Below are positions 26,678 through 34,770 of a stretch of 64,000 bases of DNA, one piece after another. This DNA comes from Paramixta manurensis. Its GTDB lineage: Bacteria; Pseudomonadota; Gammaproteobacteria; Enterobacterales; Enterobacteriaceae. The notes below the pieces were generated by a model, which saw only the letters and a list, made by a program, of their open reading frames with translations, was not told the DNA's origin and searched no databases. The position numbers and the translations under genes are program-made. Each line of letters starts with the position of its first letter. The first letter of the stretch is position 1. Location: the NCBI RefSeq assembly GCF_013285385.1, contig NZ_CP054212.1, positions 248,001 to 312,000 of the forward strand, given 5' to 3'.

Positions 26678-27026
26678 GACTGCGCCTGCCTGGAGTTACA
26701 TAAGAGCGTGAAGTCGCGCGCTATCGTAGGCGGCGCCCGGTTAATCAGCATTGAGTGGGTCGATTAGAGCAAAGATGTTTTGGTGGGGAAAATGACAAAA
26801 AGAGATAAGTTTTGCCGCCAGCGGCAATAAGCCGAGGCGCGATTGCGTTCCTGTTTTAGCTGCTCAACGTTTCTCTTTATTTGGCTTTATTTCAGTCTTT
26901 TCTGCGGCTTATTAGCTGAGTTACTAATGTAATCCTCTGTTTTACCGTTTATTATTTCGCCCATCGGACGTTTTATATCCAACCGCGCCGGTCCCCGGAG
27001 TGGGGCGAATAATAAAAGGACTTGTT
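26678..27026. other. Intergenic region between the transporter operon and vgrG1
   Basis: About 350 bp without a gene. It must contain divergent promoters for the ABC-monooxygenase operon and for vgrG1. It is AT-richer than the vgrG gene that follows. I recognise no terminator, operator or RNA in it. Confidence 0.5.
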
Positions 27027-29585
27027 ATGCACCGCCGCATCACAGCACAGCTTCCGGTCGACGGGCTGCTTTTCTGGAAACTGGAGGGCACCGAGTCGCT
27101 CTCGGCCCCGTACGCCCTGACGGTTACCCTGCTGGGCAGCGACGCGCGCATTGAGCGTAAGGCGCTGCTCGGCCAGCCGGTCACCCTGACCATCCCCACG
27201 CAGTCGCTGCTCAGCGAACGCTACCTTAACGGCAAAATCACCCGCGTGGCGGTCAGCAGCCGTGAGCTCTCCGGCACGCGCTACGCGGTGTATGAGCTGA
27301 CGGTGGAGCCGGACGTGTGGCCGATGCTGCGCGACCGCAACCTGCGCATCTTCCAGGGCCAGACGGTGCCGCAAATCATCAAAACGCTGCTGGGGGAGTA
27401 TAACGTCACGGTGGAGGACCGGCTGACCGGGCAGTACCGCCTGTGGGAGTACTGCGTGCAGTACCAGGAGAGCAGCTTCGCGTTTATCAGCCGGCTGATG
27501 GAGCTGGAGGGGATTTACTACTTCTTCCGCCATGAGCAGGAGCGTAACGTGATGGTGCTGGCGGATTCGGCGCAGCAGCACCGTCCGTTTGCCGGTTACG
27601 AAAGCATTCCTTACCACGTGACGCCGTCGGGCGGGACGACGGATGAGGAGGGCATCGGGCGGTGGTCGCCGGAGGACCGGGTGACGCCGGGGATTTACAG
27701 CCTCGACGACTATGACTTCCGCAAGCCGAACGCGTGGATGCTGCAGGCGCGGCAGAACCCGGCGTCGCCACAGCCGGGGCAGACAGACGTGTACGACTGG
27801 CCGGGGCGTTTCACCGAGCACGGACACGGCGAGTTTTACGCGCGGATACGGCAGGAGCAGTGGCAGGCGGAGCATCAGCAAATCAGCGGCGTGGGCACCG
27901 CCATGGGGCTGGCGCCGGGGCACACCTTCACGCTGGTGAACGCGCCGTACCCGGGCGACAACGGCGAGTACCTGATAACCTCGGCGACCTACGGGTTTGA
28001 GGAGAACCGCTACGCCAGCGGCGGGGAGGGGACGACGGCGCACGAAACGACGTTTACGGTTATCCCGTCGGAGGTGACCTTCCGGGCGGCGGCGAAGACG
28101 CCGTGGCCGAAGACGCACGGCCCGCAGACGGCGAAGGTGGTGGGGCCGCAGGGGGAATCCATCTGGACGGACAAATACGGTCGCATCAAGGTGAAGTTTC
28201 ACTGGGACCGTCTGGCGAAGGGTGACGACACCAGTTCGTGCTGGGTGCGGGTGTCAAGCGCGTGGGCGGGCCAGGGTTTCGGCGGGGTGCAGATACCGCG
28301 GGTGAACGACGAGGTGGTGATAGACTTCATCAACGGAGACCCGGACCGCCCGCTGGTGACGGGGCGGGTGTACAACGAGGCGAGCATGCCGCCGTGGTCG
28401 CTGCCGGCGGCGGCGACGCAGATGGGTTTTCTGAGCCGGTCGAAGGACGGAACGCCGGAGAACGCCAACGCGCTGCGCTTTGAGGACAGGAAGGGGGCGG
28501 AGCAGGTGTGGGTGCAGGCGGAGCGGAACCTGGACACGCAGGTGAAGCACGACGCGAGCCGCAGCATCGGGAACAACCACACGCACTTTGTCGGCGCGAA
28601 TGAAGAGCAGCGTGTGGTGGCAAATCAGATGCAGGCGGTGAAGGGCGGTCGCGAAATTCTGACCGGTCGGGGCAAGCTGGACGCGGCGGTGGAGGAGTAC
28701 GTGCTGGCGTCGGGCACCACGCTGCGGCTGGTGTGCGGCAGGAGCGCGATAGAGCTGCAGGCGGGCGGTCAGATAAACCTGGTGGGGACCGGCTTTAACC
28801 TGTTTGTGGAGGGGGACGGGCATATCACCACCAGCGGCGGCAGGCTGCACCTGAACACGGCGGGGGCGAAGCCGGGAACCGGGGCGCCGGGCGATGGTCA
28901 TAAAGGGGATATTCAGGCGGCGGTGGCGTCAAAATTTACCCCGGAGAAGCCGGGGAAAGCGGTAGCGGCTCCTGCGCCGGCGGCAGCGCCTGCTCCGCAG
29001 AAAGCACAAGCGGCAAAAGCAATGCATAAGAAGCTGGATGATAAGGTGGTCAAAGCTATTATGAAATCAGAGGGGGAGACACATGTGCAGGGGGGAATTC
29101 CCGAAGCTTACGGTTTCCGCCGGGGTTTTGGACCAGCATATAATGAGGTGATGGCGGCGAGAAATAAATATGGTGTAGGCAGTGATGAGGAATTTGCTGT
29201 CGTTTCAAAGCATATGACGAAACGCGCTGTAGAGGCCGGTGCATTAAATTTTACCGATCCAGGTAAACAAGCTGCCGTAATGTCATTAGCACATATGCGC
29301 GGTGCCGGAGGCGCACAGGCGGTGTTAAACTCAATGAAAACAGGCGAAATCGTTAAGTCGGCAAAACTGTCAAATGCCGCAAAAGAGTATCTGGAACAGT
29401 TGAGCAGTGATGATTTTCAGCGTCAGCTAATCAAAGCACGTGAGTCATACGACGATACCGTTTATGGCGATACGATGACAAAAGTTAATGGTGTGAAAAT
29501 GACATGGAGAGAGGCGTATGGTAAAGGACTTTCAACCCGTTATAACGAAGAAGCTGATAAGTTTCTTAAGTTATCAAATCAGTAG
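27027..29585 (+). CDS. vgrG: T6SS tip protein VgrG with C-terminal extension (putative specialised effector)
   Basis: An 852-residue VgrG. Residues 1 to about 480 form the gp27/gp5-like spike (LPVDGLLFWKLEG, WEYCVQYQESSFAFISRLMELEGI, WVRVSSAWAGQGFGGVQIPRVNDEVVIDFINGDPDRP in segments), followed by a DUF2345-like beta region. At about 640-670 an Ala/Pro-rich linker (AAPAPAAAPAPQKAQAAKA) leads to a distinct C-terminal domain of about 185 residues with SEGETHVQGG, YGFRRGFGPAYNEV and MSLAHMRGAGGAQAVL. I do not recognise that domain; a glycan hydrolase or other envelope-acting toxin is inferred only from the exported proteins downstream. The core is extremely GC-rich and the tail AT-rich. The ATG at 27027 follows AAAGGA. 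Confidence 0.9.
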   Translation: MHRRITAQLPVDGLLFWKLEGTESLSAPYALTVTLLGSDARIERKALLGQPVTLTIPTQSLLSERYLNGKITRVAVSSRELSGTRYAVYELTVEPDVWPMLRDRNLRIFQGQTVPQIIKTLLGEYNVTVEDRLTGQYRLWEYCVQYQESSFAFISRLMELEGIYYFFRHEQERNVMVLADSAQQHRPFAGYESIPYHVTPSGGTTDEEGIGRWSPEDRVTPGIYSLDDYDFRKPNAWMLQARQNPASPQPGQTDVYDWPGRFTEHGHGEFYARIRQEQWQAEHQQISGVGTAMGLAPGHTFTLVNAPYPGDNGEYLITSATYGFEENRYASGGEGTTAHETTFTVIPSEVTFRAAAKTPWPKTHGPQTAKVVGPQGESIWTDKYGRIKVKFHWDRLAKGDDTSSCWVRVSSAWAGQGFGGVQIPRVNDEVVIDFINGDPDRPLVTGRVYNEASMPPWSLPAAATQMGFLSRSKDGTPENANALRFEDRKGAEQVWVQAERNLDTQVKHDASRSIGNNHTHFVGANEEQRVVANQMQAVKGGREILTGRGKLDAAVEEYVLASGTTLRLVCGRSAIELQAGGQINLVGTGFNLFVEGDGHITTSGGRLHLNTAGAKPGTGAPGDGHKGDIQAAVASKFTPEKPGKAVAAPAPAAAPAPQKAQAAKAMHKKLDDKVVKAIMKSEGETHVQGGIPEAYGFRRGFGPAYNEVMAARNKYGVGSDEEFAVVSKHMTKRAVEAGALNFTDPGKQAAVMSLAHMRGAGGAQAVLNSMKTGEIVKSAKLSNAAKEYLEQLSSDDFQRQLIKARESYDDTVYGDTMTKVNGVKMTWREAYGKGLSTRYNEEADKFLKLSNQ

Positions 29586-29598
29586 GCTGAGTAACTCA

Positions 29599-30384
29599 AT
29601 GGAATATAAAGCGTTACGGGTTTGTTTATTATTATGCTCGCTGGCTTCTCCAGGCGTTTATGCTCAGCCTTATCAAGGTTTATCTGCGTTCTCCACGCCC
29701 GAAACCGGGGTAAATATTTTTAATGAACCCGGTTTAAGAGCTGATATTAAGGTACTTTTAAAAGAAAATTATCATCAATATATGGGTAACTTTGAGGCGT
29801 TTGCCGATCCGATAGTATTGGATGATGGAGGGTTGCTGATTGATGCCTGGCTACGCCATTTGCGCCTGCAGAATGCTTCCGCATTGGTAATTCGACCTGA
29901 CGGGAGGCTTTATACCGCATGGGTGGTGCCCGATAACGCGAAAATTATGTATTTCACCAACGATCATAATATGAAGGGTATTCAGCCTGATATTGCTGAA
30001 TGGGCGAAGCGATTCGAGGATATTTCTTTTCAGGACAGGGAGAGGCCGAAACCTTTTGTAGATGTTGTTCCCGATACTCGCTATTTCAATTCGTCAAATT
30101 TTTTAGTTAGAGTGAGATTAGTTTGTTCAGACCGATATAATATTTGTAACCAAGCTACCTATGTGGGGAAAAGTAAGAATGATGGCTCAACCGTTGCTTT
30201 AATGGGAGAGTCTATACGCAAGGATTGTGGGGAAACTGCCTGCCCGATAGAATCATACCGATTTGAAAATAAAAACACCCATAAGACCTATGTGATAGAC
30301 GTAAAAGACTCAAGCTTAACCATTAGCACTAATGGTAATGTACTGGTACATGAAAAAGGAAGATTATCTGATAAATCCGAATAA
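29599..30384 (+). CDS. Exported protein A1, putative immunity to the VgrG1 effector domain
   Basis: A 261-residue protein with a signal peptide (hydrophobic core RVCLLLCSLASPG, likely cleavage after VYA-Q), hence periplasmic. The first about 145 mature residues form one domain (PYQGLSAFSTPETG, LIDAWLRHLRLQNASALVIR, YTAWVVPDNAKIMYF). The last about 100 residues hold paired cysteines (CSDRYNICN, KDCGETACP) and the strand motif YRFENKNTHK. It starts 14 nt after the vgrG stop, so it is probably cotranscribed. I do not recognise the family; position, export and duplication point to an immunity protein. An earlier in-frame start at 29518 inside vgrG has a good ribosome-binding site but would bury the signal peptide. 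Confidence 0.65.
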   Translation: MEYKALRVCLLLCSLASPGVYAQPYQGLSAFSTPETGVNIFNEPGLRADIKVLLKENYHQYMGNFEAFADPIVLDDGGLLIDAWLRHLRLQNASALVIRPDGRLYTAWVVPDNAKIMYFTNDHNMKGIQPDIAEWAKRFEDISFQDRERPKPFVDVVPDTRYFNSSNFLVRVRLVCSDRYNICNQATYVGKSKNDGSTVALMGESIRKDCGETACPIESYRFENKNTHKTYVIDVKDSSLTISTNGNVLVHEKGRLSDKSE

Positions 30385-30392
30385 CAGGAACG
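29641..30392 (+). repeat. Direct repeat, copy 1 (A1 gene), paired with 31934-32685
   Basis: Two nearly identical blocks, 29641-30075 and 30256-30392, recur at exactly +2293 bp (31934-32368 and 32549-32685). The 180 bp between the blocks is the same length in both copies but strongly diverged. The repeat extends eight bases beyond the stop codons. Confidence 0.9.
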
Positions 30393-30393
30393 A

Positions 30394-30477
30394 ATGAAAG
30401 ATGTTCACTATTTATTAGGTTCAATGGATTCGATGTCTGTTGATAGTGTTAAATTAAGAGAAAAAGAGGTGTCGTAA
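30394..30477 (+). CDS. 27-residue ORF after A1, possible gene remnant
   Basis: A short open frame starting at an ATG with AGGA five bases before it, encoding MKDVHYLLGSMDSMSV and eleven further residues. It has no visible signal peptide or known motif. It may be a degraded gene fragment, a leader peptide, or chance. Confidence 0.25.
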   Translation: MKDVHYLLGSMDSMSVDSVKLREKEVS

Positions 30478-30561
30478 GCTGATAGAAAATAATTTCGTGC
30501 TAAAAAGATATTTAAAAGGATAATTGAATAGAGTGAGGGACTGCTTAGAGGCTGATTTATA

Positions 30562-30989
30562 ATGAAAAAATATTGTGCTTTGCTTTTTTTATATTATTGG
30601 TGGTGGGGCTTCCTCTTAAGGCTAAAACATCGTTTGAAGGTGAATGGCGTGGCCATGTTGAAGAAACAGAGCAGAATACATCCTCTTCCATTTTTACTCT
30701 TCAATTAATACAATCTGGTAAATATGTTACCGGAAGATACTGTTATGTTGGACGGTCTGGAGCAAAAGAAGATTGCACCACTGATCGTGATAACTTGCAT
30801 GGTATAATTAGTCAAGATAATCAGGCGTTGTTATCATTTTACTCACCTTCGGGGTTGGATATGGGGAGAGTAAAATTAATATTGTTGGAAGGGAGTATGA
30901 CATGGGAAGTGCTTAACTATCCTGATCAAAGTGTTTTTTATTTTCCAATAAAATATACATTAAATTTTTATGGCAGCGCCAATATATAA
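30562..30989 (+). pseudogene. Exported protein B1 with frameshift in a T7 tract near its start
   Basis: From the TTG at 30573 an open frame encodes a 138-residue product whose body (FEGEWRGH, VTGRYCYVG, KEDCTTD) is clearly related to the first domain of B2. No ribosome-binding site precedes that TTG. The natural start is ATG at 30562 (MKKYCALLF), but it is in another frame. One extra T in the T7 run at 30584-30590 would join them into MKKYCALLFFILLVVGLPLKA, a convincing signal peptide. So the gene is either inactivated by a 1-nt deletion, slippage-controlled, or the victim of a sequencing error. It lacks the C-terminal module found in B2. Confidence 0.6.
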
Positions 30990-31011
30990 AATGCTCCTAT
31001 AGGATAGTACT

Positions 31012-31098
31012 ATGAAGATTATTATAGCGGGTAGATTTGAAATCCTGACCGATAAGAATAAGCTGAATGCGGCAATGGTGTCGAAGTCTACATCTTAA
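31012..31098 (+). CDS. 28-residue ORF between B1 and B2, possible remnant
   Basis: A short frame from ATG at 31012 (MKIIIAGRFEILTDKNKLNA and eight more residues), preceded by AGGATAG. It carries no recognisable motif. As it lies in the same small spacer type as the 27-residue ORF after A1, it could be the decayed front of another gene. Confidence 0.2.
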   Translation: MKIIIAGRFEILTDKNKLNAAMVSKSTS

Positions 31099-31169
31099 AT
31101 GAAAAGGGATAGTAGTAGCAATTTTAACCGATCTAATCGCGTAGATCGATGCTCTCGAGTGGTGTTGAA

Positions 31170-31895
31170 ATGATGATAATGAAAAATATTTCCTTAGCTT
31201 TTTTATTTTTAATGCAGCCACTAATAGCAATGGCTGGCGATGCTTTTACCGGGCAATGGAAAGGTGACGATCTTAATCCTGCTACAGGAGAGATCGAAAC
31301 ATCTATGAATTTGTGGCTACAGGAAAAGGGGGCACATATTGTTGGGCGTTATTGCTTGATCTACAATAGCGGCGGTAAAATTGATTGTACTGATAATGAT
31401 GAAAATAATATTCGGGGTGAGGTTGTTAATAAAAATACGGTTTTGATTAGCTTTAACTCATGGTTCGGTGGTCGGCCGGGTAAGGCAACGATAACATTGA
31501 AAGAAGATAAGGCGTTTTGGAACAAGCTGTCATTTTCTGATGGTGATAAAATATATGTTCCAAATCGGTTTATTCTAAGTAAGATCTCCAATGAATTCTC
31601 AAATGAGACTAAACAATATAAATTTAAAGCTGGAGATTATACGGCTAATATTATCAGCCCTTGCATGAGTAAGTTCACAGATTGTGATCGTGTAACCTTA
31701 ATTCTTATTGGCCCTAACAATTCAGTTGTCAGATTAACTGGAACATCTATCAAAGAAAAGCAGAGTGAGGAAATAACGTATAAGTTTGAAAATTCGGAAC
31801 AAGGAACTTACGTTGTTATTCATGGAGATACACTCTCGATAAAGAATAAAGGAAGTGCTGATTTAGTTCTTAAGGGCGAGTGGATAGGGAGATGA
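31170..31895 (+). CDS. Exported protein B2, two-module putative immunity protein
   Basis: About 241 residues with a signal peptide (MKNISLAFLFLMQPLIAMAG, cleavage near AMA-G). The first mature domain (FTGQWKGDD, HIVGRYCLIY, GKIDCTDND) is shared with B1 and has the beta-rich look of a small barrel. The last about 95 residues (CMSKFTDCDRVTLIL, ITYKFENSEQGTYVVIHGDT) resemble the C-terminal module of A1 and A2. Several adjacent ATGs (31170, 31173, 31179) make the exact start uncertain. Its stop (31893-31895) lies just ahead of the A2 start at 31898. Function is inferred from context only. Confidence 0.62.
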   Translation: MMIMKNISLAFLFLMQPLIAMAGDAFTGQWKGDDLNPATGEIETSMNLWLQEKGAHIVGRYCLIYNSGGKIDCTDNDENNIRGEVVNKNTVLISFNSWFGGRPGKATITLKEDKAFWNKLSFSDGDKIYVPNRFILSKISNEFSNETKQYKFKAGDYTANIISPCMSKFTDCDRVTLILIGPNNSVVRLTGTSIKEKQSEEITYKFENSEQGTYVVIHGDTLSIKNKGSADLVLKGEWIGR

Positions 31896-31897
31896 CT

Positions 31898-32677
31898 ATG
31901 TATACCAAAGCGTTTCTGGCATTATTATGCACGCTGGCCTCTCCAGGCGTTTATGCTCAGCCTTATCAAGGTTTATCTGCGTTCTCCACGCCCGAAACCG
32001 GGGTGAATATTTTTAATGAACCCGGTTTAAGAGCTGATATTAAGGCGCTTTTAAAAGAAAATTATCATCAATATATGGGTAACTTTGAGGCGTTTGCCGA
32101 TCCGAAAGTATTGGATGATGGAGGGTTGCTGATTGATGCCTGGCTACGCCATTTGCGCCTGCAGAATGCTTCCGCATTGGTAATTCGGCCTGACGGGAGG
32201 CTTTATACCGCATGGGTGGTGCCCGATAACGCGAAAATTATGTACTTCACCAACGATCATAATATGAAGGGCATTCAGCCTGATATTGCTGAATGGGCTA
32301 AGCGATTCGAGGATGTTTCTTTTCAGGACAGGGAGAGGCCGAAACCTTTTGTAGATGTTGTTCCTGATGTTCTTTATTTTCACTCGCCCAAATTCTCAGT
32401 GAAAATTATATTTAGTTGTGGTGATCGATATCATATTTGTAATAATGTCGCTTATGTGGAGAAAAACAAAAGTGGCGGCCTTATAGTTGCTGTTATCGGG
32501 AAGGCTATACGTGATACTTGTGATGCCGTTGCTTGCCCGGTAAATTATTACCGATTTGAAAATAAAAACACCCATAAGATCTATGTGATAGACGTAAAAG
32601 ACTCAAGCTTAACCATTAGCACTAATGGTAACGTACTGGTACATGAAAAAGGCAAATTATCTGATAAACCCGAATAA
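31898..32677 (+). CDS. Exported protein A2, near-duplicate of A1, putative immunity protein
   Basis: A 259-residue exported protein (MYTKAFLALLCTLASPGVYA-Q). Its first about 155 residues and last about 40 residues are nearly identical to A1, whereas the central about 60 residues (from LYFHSPKFSVKIIF to ACPVNYYRFEN) differ strongly while keeping the cysteines. I prefer the ATG at 31898, seven bases after AGGGAG; ATG 31892 overlaps the B2 stop and is too close to that site. The pattern suggests specificity resides in the central block. Confidence 0.65.
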   Translation: MYTKAFLALLCTLASPGVYAQPYQGLSAFSTPETGVNIFNEPGLRADIKALLKENYHQYMGNFEAFADPKVLDDGGLLIDAWLRHLRLQNASALVIRPDGRLYTAWVVPDNAKIMYFTNDHNMKGIQPDIAEWAKRFEDVSFQDRERPKPFVDVVPDVLYFHSPKFSVKIIFSCGDRYHICNNVAYVEKNKSGGLIVAVIGKAIRDTCDAVACPVNYYRFENKNTHKIYVIDVKDSSLTISTNGNVLVHEKGKLSDKPE

Positions 32678-32685
32678 CAGGAACC
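31934..32685 (+). repeat. Direct repeat, copy 2 (A2 gene)
   Basis: Second copy of the duplication described for 29641-30392. The conserved-variable-conserved pattern makes both flanks good substrates for homologous recombination, which could delete B1-B2 or swap the variable centre. Confidence 0.9.
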
Positions 32686-32853
32686 GGTGAAAGGAGGTCG
32701 TTTTACCGACCTTTAGAAAGTCCAAATCCCAATCCATAGCAACGTGTTGCGCCGTTGAATCACCGTGGTTCAGTACAGACAACGGCGACCAGAAGATCAT
32801 AAAACCATCCTGAATGCCGGGAACCTGCTTCCGGCCGCACGCAAAGCAAGAAT

Positions 32854-33252
32854 TTACACTTCGCTCTGGTAAACCCAACCGTCGGCCTGAGCGCGAAAAC
32901 CACAAGCCTGCATAAAGGCGGCAATCACCTCCTGTGCCGCGCTACCATCATCCGCGACCCACCAGTGCGTGATTGACGGGTTCTGCGCTAACGCATCTTC
33001 CAGTAGATATTGCCCAACGCCGCGCCGCCGCGTAACTTCCCGCACCGTTAGATCATACAGCTTGCCCTGTGTCCCGCTGAGCTCCATACGCAACGCACCG
33101 AGCAGGCGCTCATTAAACCGTGCCGCATAGAGGCGGTGCGTGTCATCCAACTGGCGTTCAAGTTTCTCTATATCGGCTTGCGGCCAAATTTTCTGTAAAT
33201 CAATACGGTCCTGAGCGCTAAATTGCCGCAACGGAATAATGGTGAGTTTCAT
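32854..33252 (-). CDS. panM: PanD regulatory factor (GNAT acetyltransferase)
   Basis: A 132-residue GNAT-fold protein matching E. coli PanM/PanZ: MKLTIIPLRQFSAQDRIDLQKIWPQ at the N-terminus (in parts), YAARFNERLLGAL, the acetyl-CoA loop TRRRGVGQYLLEDAL and AFMQACGF. PanM binds the aspartate decarboxylase PanD, triggers its self-cleavage and mediates feedback by acetyl-CoA/CoA in pantothenate synthesis. In E. coli it lies between livJ and livK; here it is divergent from the livK-like gene and no second binding-protein gene follows. Confidence 0.95.
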   Translation of the reverse strand: MKLTIIPLRQFSAQDRIDLQKIWPQADIEKLERQLDDTHRLYAARFNERLLGALRMELSGTQGKLYDLTVREVTRRRGVGQYLLEDALAQNPSITHWWVADDGSAAQEVIAAFMQACGFRAQADGWVYQSEV

Positions 33253-33654
33253 CGTGTCGCCTGAACAAATTTCAAAGGCATATTGTAGCGAAATTGAGCG
33301 GGTTTTAGCGTGTAAGTTTTTCTGTACGAAAACAAGGCGAACTGTTTTTTGCAGCGGTCATTTTCCGAGTAAACAATTAAGTTAGTGAAAAATACTAGCA
33401 TAACCCGCTAGCCTGGTGGCGAAATAGCCACCATTACTACCAGATAATTATGCTGTTCAAACCGCCGTTTTTTGAAGATGTCAGTTGATTTACAGAAGAA
33501 AACTCCTGTTTAATGGACTGAAAAATAAAGCCTTATCCATAAAAATAGTCGGATTATTTTCTTAACTCATTATTCCATAATAAGTTTTAGGTATTTTCCG
33601 ATCAAAAAAATCAACACCGCAAACCACAACGACATAACAGATGGGGAAGTTCGG
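33253..33654. other. Intergenic region upstream of livK
   Basis: About 400 bp, AT-rich towards livK, between divergent panM and livK. It must hold both promoters and probably the Lrp/leucine-responsive control region of liv. I see no ORF, terminator or recognised operator that I could defend. Confidence 0.5.
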
Positions 33655-34770
33655 ATGAAAATCAGTAAAGGTAGCGCGTTTCTGGCGGGATGTGTTGCGC
33701 TGGCTCTGGGTCATGCCGCAATCGCAAAAGATATTAAGGTCGCCATTGTGGGCGCCATGTCCGGCCCGGTCGCGCAATATGGCGATATGGAGTTTACCGG
33801 AGCGACTCAGGCGATTGCCAATATTAACGCTAAAGGCGGCGTGAACGGCAATAAGCTGGTGGCGGTAAAATATGATGACGCTTGTGACCCGAAACAGGCG
33901 GTCGCGGTTGCGAACAAAGTGGTGAATGATGGCATCCGCTATGTGATCGGCCACCTTTGCTCCTCTTCTACTCAACCGGCTTCCGATATTTATGAAGATG
34001 AAGGGGTGTTGATGATTACCCCAGCCGCTACCGCGCCGGATCTGACGTCACGTGGTTATCAATTAATTATGCGCACCACCGGGCTGGACTCCGATCAAGG
34101 GCCGACGGCGGCGAAATATATTCTCAGTAACATCAAGCCGAAGCGCATTGCTGTGGTACATGATAAACAGCAGTACGGCGAAGGCCTGGCGCGTTCCGTA
34201 CAGGCGAGCCTGAAACAGGCTGGCGCCAATATTGTCATGTTCGAAGGGATCACCGCCGGTGATAAAGACTTCTCCACTCTGGTGGCGCGCCTGAAAAAAG
34301 AAAATATCGATTTTGTCTATTTCGGCGGTTACTACCCGGAAATGGGGCAGATCTTACGCCAGGCACGCGCTGCCGGTATGAACACCCAGTTTATGGGGCC
34401 GGAAGGCACCGGAAACGCCTCGCTGTCTAACATCGCTGGCGCCGCGTCGGAAGGGATGTTGGTGACATTGCCGAAACGTTATGACGAAGTCCCGGCGAAC
34501 AAACCAATTGTTGATGCCATCAAGGCCAAGAAACAAGATCCTACCGGCCCGTTCGTTTGGACCACCTACGCCGCACTGCAATCGCTGGCAACCGGTATGG
34601 AGCGCAGCAAGAGTGAAGAGCCGGAAGCCATCGCTAAAGATCTGAAAACCGGCCAGCCGGTACCGACTGTGATGGGTAACCTGAGCTGGGACCAGAAGGG
34701 CGACCTGAAAGGCTTTGAGTTCGGCGTATTTAAATGGCATGCGGACGGCACCTCAACGGCGGTGAAATAA
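33655..34770 (+). CDS. livK: Branched-chain amino acid (leucine-type) periplasmic binding protein
   Basis: A 371-residue exported receptor for leucine/isoleucine/valine uptake. The signal peptide ends near AIA-KDIKV; the mature protein has VGAMSGPVAQYGDMEF, YDDACDPKQAVAVANKVV, IGHLCSSSTQPASDIYEDEG with the conserved disulfide cysteines, and HDKQQYGEGLA. It resembles LivK more than LivJ, though with a single copy the specificity may be broad. The ATG at 33655 follows GGGGAAG. A 164-bp spacer leads to livH. Confidence 0.93.
   Translation: MKISKGSAFLAGCVALALGHAAIAKDIKVAIVGAMSGPVAQYGDMEFTGATQAIANINAKGGVNGNKLVAVKYDDACDPKQAVAVANKVVNDGIRYVIGHLCSSSTQPASDIYEDEGVLMITPAATAPDLTSRGYQLIMRTTGLDSDQGPTAAKYILSNIKPKRIAVVHDKQQYGEGLARSVQASLKQAGANIVMFEGITAGDKDFSTLVARLKKENIDFVYFGGYYPEMGQILRQARAAGMNTQFMGPEGTGNASLSNIAGAASEGMLVTLPKRYDEVPANKPIVDAIKAKKQDPTGPFVWTTYAALQSLATGMERSKSEEPEAIAKDLKTGQPVPTVMGNLSWDQKGDLKGFEFGVFKWHADGTSTAVK

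Noticed and set aside
26973..28202. A 409-residue open frame on the minus strand
   Set aside because: It lies opposite the very GC-rich vgrG1 core, is full of Arg, His and Pro, and arises from codon bias; it has no start signals or recognisable domains.
28254..28901. A 215-residue minus-strand open frame inside vgrG1
   Set aside because: Same GC-bias artefact, of Arg/Pro-rich composition.
29518..29598. Earlier start for A1 inside vgrG1 with a good GAGAGG site
   Set aside because: It would put 27 residues before the signal peptide, and the paralogue A2 has no such extension.
32686..32730. Inverted repeat AGGTCG/CGACCT after A2 as a terminator
   Set aside because: The stem is only six bases with no T run; too weak to list as a feature.
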